A stretch of DNA of 64,000 bases from Diogma glabrata. Its lineage: Eukaryota > Arthropoda > Insecta > Diptera > Cylindrotomidae. How positions within the stretch are numbered: the first letter of the stretch is position 1; each line of letters begins with the position of its first letter. This document shows, in pieces, positions 57,558-64,000 of this stretch. The stretch spans positions 232,398,392 through 232,462,391 of the forward strand of contig OY856186.1 in assembly GCA_963693315.1 (NCBI GenBank). The letters run 5' to 3'. Position numbers and translations under genes: made by a program. Under the pieces are notes generated by a model. The model worked only from the letters and a program-made list of their open reading frames with translations, searched no databases and had not been told where the DNA came from.

Positions 57558-59115
57558 TTAAACATACTGTTCTTTCAAATTTCTTTCTTTGATTTCGTTT
57601 CTTTTTACGGCCGCTGCTATCCTATTCAAGGCCTCGACTTTTGCTAACTCAATCTTATTACTGTCTAGTAAAATTTTATCTCTAGACCTTGCAGAACCTC
57701 TTATTATAGGCAATGGTTTCGAATACTTATAATATCTTGATGCACCACAATGTGTTGGTGTTTGAACTGGAGTTGAATTTTCCTATAAAAGATATTGATT
57801 TTATTTGTAATAATAAACAAATTGGTTACTTACTTTTTCCGTTGGTATTTGTAAAAGCAATTCCCCTTCGTTAGTCTCACCATCGCCATCAACACTATGT
57901 GTGGTAATAATATCTAGGATTTTTTCATCTAAATTATCCAATCTTGGAATTGATTTAGATTCCAATCCTAATCCTGTGCGATTCAACATTTCTTTCTGTT
58001 TAGCACATGTTGTCCTAACATATTTCCTGTCAACATTAAACCGAAATCAAATAAATGGCCAAAAAGTGGTTATATTTTTATTTCTTATAGAATATGCTAA
58101 AGGAAAAATGTTCTTGTGTTTCTACCGAGGTGCGTTTAAGTCTTGAAGGCGAAATAAGAGAAACATATCACTGAAGAAGAAGATAAGCTTTTTGAGGTGT
58201 ACATAATATTTATTGTATGATTTCAATATCACAGAAAGCAAAATGAGAACGGGATTAACCTGAATATCGTGAAAAACTGTATTTTCATTTTACTTACTTC
58301 ATATCTACCCAAGTTTTCTTCCACTTCTCACCATCTTTTTGGGAACCGCCAACTGCATTCAATTTAATAGAAAATTCTTCCCACAGATTTTTGTTATGTT
58401 TTCTTCCATCTATAGAAGAAAACCTAAAATACGCAAAAAAAAATTTAAAAAACGAAACGAAACCGACTTCCAGAAAAAACAAGAGGCACAAAAAATTTGA
58501 AAATAAGCTAATGGTGGCTTTTAAAGATAAAAATGCGATTAACTTTCGCTTTTTTTTAAATTTAATTATACCTATAGCTACTAAAAAAATTATGCTTTTA
58601 AGAAATTTATTATAAAATTATTTTGGCTATTAAGGTTGTTGTAATAGTTATTATATTCTAAAAGTTATTTGTATAGTACCACATTGGAAAAAACGACTTA
58701 TATTTCTCGAGTTTGGCACCAAACTCAGTCAGTTTAAATTTATATAACAACTTTTACAACATAATATTTTGTTAGGAGAATAACACAAAAACTCTGAAAG
58801 CATTCATCGATGACGATGAGCAAATATGATTTTTTTGAAAAACGGTATATTAACGTCATTATAAATGCGATGACCACGAAGACTATCGCAATAGAATGCA
58901 GTTTAAACTATCTAATAGAATAAAGCCGTTTCCGAAAATCGGCTGAAAATAATCTTTAAAATACCTGTCATTAGCCAAGTCTCTATTTATAAACATTAAT
59001 TCCACCAACAGTTCTTTTTGCTGTTTACTTGTATGTTTGCCCTTTAAATAAAAAATAAACATTAATACATCAACGCATTTATAATATTCAAATATTTACG
59101 TACCCGAACAGTCAT
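57558..59115 (-). CDS. Harbinger Myb/SANT-like DNA-binding protein, five exons, intact
   Basis: Exons on the minus strand: 59,115-59,104; 59,041-58,965; 58,423-58,298; 58,026-57,834; 57,782-57,558, with GT-AG introns and consistent phases, giving 210 residues without a stop. The start ATG encodes a four-codon first exon (MTVR). Residues about 5-70 form a Myb/SANT-like domain: KHTSKQQKELLVELM, NRDLANDRF, DGRKHNKNLWEEFSIKLN, GGSQKDGEKWKKTWVDMK. The C-terminal half includes RGSARSRDKILLDSNKIELA and a Lys/Arg/Glu-rich coiled-coil-like end. In characterised Harbinger elements such proteins bind the TIRs and promote nuclear import of the transposase. It is tail-to-tail with the transposase, 86 bases apart. 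The intact frame suggests recent activity. Confidence 0.85.
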
Positions 59116-59544
59116 TTTTTAAATACGTTTAGTTTTTTTTATTTTTCTAAAATTATTGCACAAACACTTTTCTAAATAAGTAAAAATATATTTAAAACGA
59201 TATTTGTTAAAATTTATACAAAAACATTTTTATAAATACTTAAAATAAATCTTTTCCTTACCTCAAATTTTTTAGTTTGATTTTTGAAAGAGGGAATTAT
59301 TTATAACAATACTGCTATTAAATAGGAATTCGTTTTTTTAATTTTATTTTTCCCGCGATACAGAATACTAGTTTAGGAAAAATGAAAAAATTGCTATAAT
59401 TTATTTCTCAATTCCTATTTCACGATGTACCGGAATAGAGCTACTGATCTGGTATTATAATTTATAACCTGATCTGATATTATATCACATACAGTAAGTG
59501 ATGCACAATTATAAAACAATGGATCTGTAAATGATTTCATATGT

Positions 59545-59931
59545 GTGGAAAAAATTCATCACCAACATTATGGAACTGCCACCTATGTTAAAGAAGATCT
59601 GTCGGACGAATGTACCGTTATTTCCAAACTATCGGAAGATGATATTGCCTATATAGTAATCAAAATCCAGGAAGTAACCATATTTAACACATATAAACTT
59701 CCTTTAAAACAATGGATTTCCATACCATTATTTGAACATCTAGTTGTGTACATGGGTGATTTTAATAGCCATCACAGTATTTGGGGTTACAACGAAGATG
59801 ATAGCAATGGAGTATTTACTGTCGAATGGGTCATTAACAATCGCCTTCATCTCTTGTATGCCTCAAAAGAAAGTCCCACTTTTCATTCTGGAAGATGGAA
59901 TACTGGCGCAAATCCTTATGTTACAATATGA
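59545..59931 (+). pseudogene. LINE AP-endonuclease fragment
   Basis: A 128-codon frame with HYGTATYVKEDL, YMGDFNSHHSIWGYNEDDSN and ESPTFHSGRWNTGANP. GDFNSHH-x-WGY and PTFHSxRW are AP-endonuclease motifs of insect LINEs. The part ends at the LTR start (59,942); no RT follows, so the LINE was truncated or was split by the LTR element, whose other side lies outside the window. Confidence 0.78.
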
Positions 59932-59941
59932 AGTATCACCC

Positions 59942-60138
59942 TGTTAATTATAGTTATAATACTCACCACTAGGTGTCCAAAATGTAATTATTATATAGTT
60001 TGTTTGGTTACACACTCTCTTCTTACAAACAATGTCGTCCGTAACAGTCTTATATAAAATGTCGTCTGTCTTTATAAATAAATAAAGAATCAAATTAATT
60101 AAATATCTTTTATTCAATATAAAATAGAAAAAGTAACA
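59942..60138 (+). repeat. 5' LTR of a gypsy/Mag-like retrotransposon
   Basis: TGTTA...TAACA ends, about 197 bases, directly followed by a TGGTGTCAGAAGT primer site. AATAAA-like signals near 60,080. It contains the promoter and polyadenylation signal of the element. The gag start at 63,932 and this LTR belong together; the second LTR lies beyond the window. Confidence 0.75.
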
Positions 60139-60156
60139 TGGTGTCAGAAGTTGGAT
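60139..60156 (+). other. Primer binding site
   Basis: TGGTGTCAGAAGTTGGAT immediately after the LTR. The TGGTGTCAGAAGT form is typical of Mag-type and related insect Ty3/gypsy elements. Confidence 0.7.
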
Positions 60157-60656
60157 AAAAGTAAGTCTAGTGAATTAATAAAAAGTAATTCATTGAATTA
60201 ATTACTTAAAAAAAAAAAAAAATTGTCCAATATTCCAATTTTTTTTTTATACGTAAGTGGTCCATATGTCCCATTAGCAAAGTGTGTAAAAAATTGAACT
60301 CAAAACGTGTTATAAAAGAAAATAATATTGTAAATCCTAAAATAAAACTAATGGATGATCAAAAGTGTTTTAAACAGTGTTGCAAAACGTTACTCGTAAC
60401 GTAACGCAAAAACGAAATAACGAAATGAAATAGCGTTATTAGTAATAATTACGTTCATAACGTTTTAAAAATTAAACTACGTTACAATAACGTAAAACGT
60501 AACGATAACTCAATATTTTATTTCGTTTTTCGGGTGACTTTTTTTATAATTACGTATATGAAAATCAAAACGCAAAAACCGGTTGAATAAAATCCAACTT
60601 ATCTGCTCTTTATCAATTTTTGCGGACGCTTAAACTACAGATTTTGGTAGTTCTAA

Positions 60657-61174
60657 TGCCCGATTTACAGTCGGTAACGTTAACTTAACCGTAACTTAAG
60701 ACACCTAAAATTTTTGATTTATAGTCGGTAAGAAATTACGTATTCATTGACGTTTGATCTGATATTAATTATGGTTTTGTAATCAATGTTACAAATCAAT
60801 TAATTCTTTAAAAGTAATAAACTGATTTTAAAATCAAAATTTAAAATAATAAAATTCGAAACATACATTTGATACAAAATTTAAAAATAAAAAAATTTAT
60901 TTTCATATTAATTTTCTGCTAATATTTGGCTTTAAAGTCGCTCTTTTATATCCTTTGCATTTTTTAAAAAATAAAATTTTGTTTTTATGGACACTTGCAA
61001 TAAAATATTACTTTTCTTCAGTTTTTATACCAAACGTCAAAAAATCCTTAACAAAATCTTTAAGATAGAATGAAATGAACTTTACGTTAAGTTTGCGTTA
61101 ACGACTATAAATGCTCTAGTGCATTTTCATACATTTGTAACGTTAAGTTAAAGTTACCGACTATAAATCGGGCA
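60657..61174. mobile_element. Harbinger (Tourist)-type MITE, 518 bp
   Basis: TGCCCGATTTACAGTCGGTA (60,657) faces TACCGACTATAAATCGGGCA (to 61,174), with TAA on both sides (60,654-60,656; 61,175-61,177). The TAA duplication is the PIF/Harbinger signature. Subterminal GTTAACTTAACCGT-like motifs recur. Non-coding; its ends differ from the 55.6-kb Harbinger, so another transposase would move it. Confidence 0.8.
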
Positions 61175-61724
61175 TAAAATGTTGTACAATTTTAGGTTTA
61201 TTTTAAATAATTTCAAGTCTGTAGTAGCCATTTTGCATCACAGGTGTTTTGAATAATTTTAAGAAAGAATATTTTTATGCTGGCCGATAAATCAATCTGA
61301 AGATCTATTAAAAGCAACTCTAATAGTTATAAACAAACTATCAGGTTTGTGAAAACTCCTAATAAGATTGCTTAGTTTTGGTAAAAATTAATTATTTTTA
61401 ATATGAAATGATTTCAAAATATTCGTCGGAGTGACGTGAATAATCCATTGTATAATTCTTTAATTTTAATTACGTCAGTTACATATCTACGTCCGTCGAT
61501 GATCTCCACGAGATCAAAACTATAGTAGTGTGAATTATAAAAAATATATATACTTAAAAATTTAAAAATTATTGTTTTTTAATTGTTTTTTATATATAAC
61601 AACAGTGAATAATAAAAGGTGTCGTTATTAAAATTAAAGAATTTGAAATGAGTCAAATTTTATAGTTACGTTATTTTAAAATTAAATTGTAATGTTTAAA
61701 ACTAATTTGTTAAACATTACATTT

Positions 61725-63563
61725 GACAGTGGAAAAATGACAGTGGAAAAATTCAACTTAAGTAAAATAAATAAGTGATGAAGAAGTTTCAACTTTGAAA
61801 TTGTCATCGCCTCAACGGCGTAATCGATAGCGTGTCTGCCCAAAGATTCGAGCCGGGCACTGACGAGGGTAGGTTCGAATCCGATCCGAAACACGTAAAA
61901 AATGTGAATTGTAGTTTTTTTCTGAGAAACTTCAAACCATACCTTTGAATTGAAAATATTCCAATTACTTCTTTACTTACTTGAGTTTAATTGATCTCAA
62001 AAATCCAAAATGAAATTTAAATTCCCTTAATGTAGTCTAATGTTAATACATGTAGAACTACAAATTGACCAAGTGTCAGCCATTGATTTCACATTGATTG
62101 GAAACAATCAATAATGACTATACAATCGTGACTTAGGATGTTAATTAGAATAGAAATGTTCCCCATTCTATGAATTCACACAAAGTATTGTCTAGAAATT
62201 TAATGCAAAAAATCCCATATAATGTAAAAGCATTTCCATAATATGGAGTCTAATGACAGTGGAAAAATTCAACTTAAGTAAAATAAATAAGTGATGAAGA
62301 AGTTTCAACTTTGAAATTGTCATCGCCTCAACGGCGTAATCGATAGCGTGTCTGCCCAAAGATTCGAGCCGGGCACTGACGAGGGTAGGTTCGAATCCGA
62401 TCCGAAACACGTAAAAAATGTGAATTGTAGTTTTTTTCTGAGAAACTTCAAACCATACCTTTGAATTGAAAATATTCCAATTACTTCTTTACTTACTTGA
62501 GTTTAATTGATCTCAAAAATCCAAAATGAAATTTAAATTCCCTTAATGTAGTCTAATGTTAATACATGTAGAACTACAAATTGACCAAGTGTCAGCCATT
62601 GATTTCACATTGATTGGAAACAATCAATAATGACTATACAATCGTGACTTAGGATGTTAATTAGAATAGAAATGTTCCCCATTCTATGAATTCACACAAA
62701 GTATTGTCTAGAAATTTAATGCAAAAAAATCCCATATAATGTAAAAGCATTTCCATAATATGGAGTCTAATGACAGTGGAAAAATTCAACTTAAGTAAAA
62801 TAAATAAGTGATGAAGAAGTTTCAACTTTGAAATTGTCATCGCCTCAACGGCGTAATCGATAGCGTGTCTGCCCAAAGATTCGAGCCGGGCACTGACGAG
62901 GGTAGGTTCGAATCCGATCCGAAACACGTAAAAAATGTGAATTGTAGTTTTTTTCTGAGAAACTTCAAACCATACCTTTGAATTGAAAATATTCCAATTA
63001 CTTCTTTACTTACTTGAGTTTAATTGATCTCAAAAATCCAAAATGAAATTTAAATTCCCTTAATGTAGTCTAATGTTAATACATGTAGAACTACAAATTG
63101 ACCAAGTGTCAGCCATTGATTTCACATTGATTGGAAACAATCAATAATGACTATACAATCGTGACTTAGGATGTTAATTAGAATAGAAATGTTCCCCATT
63201 CTATGAATTCACACAAAGTATTGTCTAGAAATTTAATGCAAAAAATCCCATATAATATAAAAGCATTTCCATAATATGGAGTCTAATGACAGTGGAAAAA
63301 TTCAACTTAAGTAAAATAAATAAGTGATGAAGAAGTTTCAACTTTGAAATTGTCATCGCCTCAACGGCGTAATCGATAGCGTGTCTGCCCAAAGATTCGA
63401 GCCGGGCACTGACGAGGGTAGGTTCGAATCCGATCCGAAACACGTAAAAAATGTGAATTGTAGTTTTTTTCTGAGAAACTTCAAACCATACCTTTGAATT
63501 GAAAATATTCCAATTACTTCTTTACTTACTTGAGTTTAATTGATCTCAAAAATCCAAAATAAA
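61725..63563 (+). repeat. 516-bp tandem array with tRNA-like heads, bounded by a 9-bp TSD
   Basis: Units start at 61,738, 62,254, 62,771 and 63,287 (spacing 516, 517, 516); the fourth stops after about 275 bases. Units look nearly identical. The whole array is flanked by ATTACATTT at 61,716-61,724 and 63,564-63,572. Each unit is a tRNA-like head, a region with TTTTTTTCTGAGAAAC, and a spacer of about 240 bases that is missing after the last unit. Antisense frames of about 70-88 codons occur in each unit but are by-products of the tRNA-like sequence. Confidence 0.85.
61805..61891 (+). ncRNA. tRNA(Arg)-like SINE head, first of four
   Basis: GGCGTAATCGATAGCGTGTC fits an A box and D-arm, close to those of arginine tRNAs, and GGTTCGAATCC at 61,872-61,882 is a perfect B box. 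The anticodon arm does not fold as a normal tRNA and the acceptor stem is poor, so this is a SINE-type Pol III promoter and not a tRNA gene. Further copies are at about 62,321-62,407, 62,838-62,924 and 63,354-63,440. Confidence 0.7.
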
Positions 63564-63931
63564 ATTACATTTAATTTTAAAATAACGTAATTATAACGTT
63601 ATAACATAATAAAATATAATATTTTTCTGTTTCATAACGAAATAACGTACCGGAAAAATAAATATACTGTTATAAAAACGAAACGCATAACGTTACGATT
63701 TTTTTTTTCGTTTTGCAACACTGGTTTTAAATAGAAATAGATGATGGAAGTCAAACTAAAACGTGTCACGAATAAACTCATGTACTTTCCTAACCTCATG
63801 TGCTTAACCTGTGTACAAATAAAATAAAACGCTGTGTAAAGTGAAATATTAAAAACAAAATAATCTAAATAACAAATAAAGTGTCAAACTATTTATTAAA
63901 TAAAAGATATTTATATAAAAATATATAAAAA

Positions 63932-64000
63932 ATGTCGATAGTCGGAAATCTACCGCCATTAAAAAAAGACGCCGACTCGAAGGTGTGGCTGCAAAAATTT
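63932..64000 (+). CDS. Gag N-terminus of gypsy/Mag-like retrotransposon (cut by window)
   Basis: ATG at 63,932 opens a frame running off the window: MSIVGNLPPLKKDADSKVW, then LQKF. The downstream distance from the primer site is 3.8 kb, but removing the nested hAT leaves about 0.4 kb, a normal leader. Gag start is inferred from position after LTR and primer site; the W-x2-F seen here fits a gag capsid start. Only 23 codons are visible. Confidence 0.6.
   Translation, partial: MSIVGNLPPLKKDADSKVWLQKF

Larger units (their letters stand above)
55588..59441. mobile_element. Autonomous-type PIF/Harbinger transposon
   Basis: About 3.85 kb. Ends GTCTATTCCGG (55,588) and CCGGAATAGAGC (to 59,441) are imperfect TIRs. 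Flanking triplets CAC and TAC differ at one base and could be a decayed 3-bp duplication. It carries the two Harbinger genes in convergent orientation: a HARBI1-type transposase (+) and a Myb/SANT-like DNA-binding protein (-). Both are spliced. A 167-bp MITE with matching ends is at 40,045-40,211. Confidence 0.88.
60375..63723. mobile_element. Non-autonomous hAT with perfect 8-bp TSD
   Basis: CAGTGTTGCAAAACG at 60,375 faces CGTTTTGCAACACTG ending 63,723. GTTTTAAA flanks both sides exactly (60,367-60,374; 63,724-63,731). Subterminal ACGTTA/TAACGT motifs are repeated near both ends. No transposase. Inside are a Harbinger-type MITE and a tRNA-headed tandem array. It sits in the 5' leader of an LTR retrotransposon. 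Confidence 0.88.

Noticed and set aside
61805..61891. Functional tRNA-Arg gene
   Set aside because: A and B boxes are good but the anticodon and acceptor stems do not pair properly; four copies lie in a satellite unit.
61682..63443. Four antisense frames of 70-88 codons with a shared start (MFRIGFEPTLVSARLE)
   Set aside because: They are the reverse strand of the tRNA-like heads in the tandem array; identity comes from the repeat, not from protein conservation.
61738..63560. CRISPR-like array
   Set aside because: Period is 516 bases and both repeat and spacer portions are conserved; the DNA is eukaryotic. It is a tandem satellite.

Overview
The window is strongly AT-rich eukaryotic DNA, built almost entirely from transposable elements and their relics. 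I see no convincing host gene. The element mix points to an insect, or at least an arthropod: CR1/Jockey- and I-type LINEs, Penelope-like elements, Helitron, PIF/Harbinger with a separate Myb gene, hAT elements with 8-bp target duplications, Tc1, Ty3/gypsy, and the GGGTTCCGTA-type repeat common in insect genomes. Short introns of about 60 bp inside transposase genes agree with this. The species cannot be named from the sequence.

Layout. 1-2.1 kb: non-coding repeats. 2.1-10.9 kb: a nearly complete minus-strand LINE (ORF1 with a PHD-like finger, ORF2 with endonuclease and reverse transcriptase) split by a second, nearly complete LINE at 3,141-7,063. 12.3-17 kb: palindromes and non-coding TIR repeats. 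18.1-20.0 kb: a DDE-transposase-like pseudogene with stops but one main frame. 21-26.1 kb: mosaic of LINE, gypsy-like gag and hAT debris. 26.2-31.7 kb: non-coding repeats, including a foldback element with arms of about 505 bp. 31.8-35.7 kb: a Helitron with both ends, carrying a Penelope fragment and a TIR repeat. 35.7-39.6 kb: a second Penelope fragment, a LINE tail with a tandem duplication, and a 0.6-kb-period repeat array. 40-45.3 kb: MITEs, an intron-bearing Tc1 remnant preceded by an inverted copy of itself, an internally deleted Harbinger and a deleted LINE. 46.2-54.3 kb: a TIR element of about 8 kb that holds a hAT element with perfect 8-bp target duplications. 55.6-59.4 kb: an autonomous-type Harbinger with a spliced transposase and an intact spliced Myb-like gene in convergent orientation. 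59.9-64 kb: the 5' end of a gypsy/Mag-like LTR retrotransposon; its leader holds a non-autonomous hAT, which holds a Harbinger MITE and a 516-bp-period array with a tRNA-like head.

Most genes here are self-mobilisation genes. The best-preserved functional pair is the Harbinger transposase and its Myb-like partner at 56.0-59.1 kb; a 167-bp MITE at 40.0 kb has matching ends and is a plausible passenger of the same machinery. Several insertion boundaries can be read to the base, giving a relative order of insertion events. The least explained items are hairpins sharing the core CTCGGCTAGCGCCTCG, and the tRNA-headed tandem array that is flanked as a whole by a 9-bp duplication.
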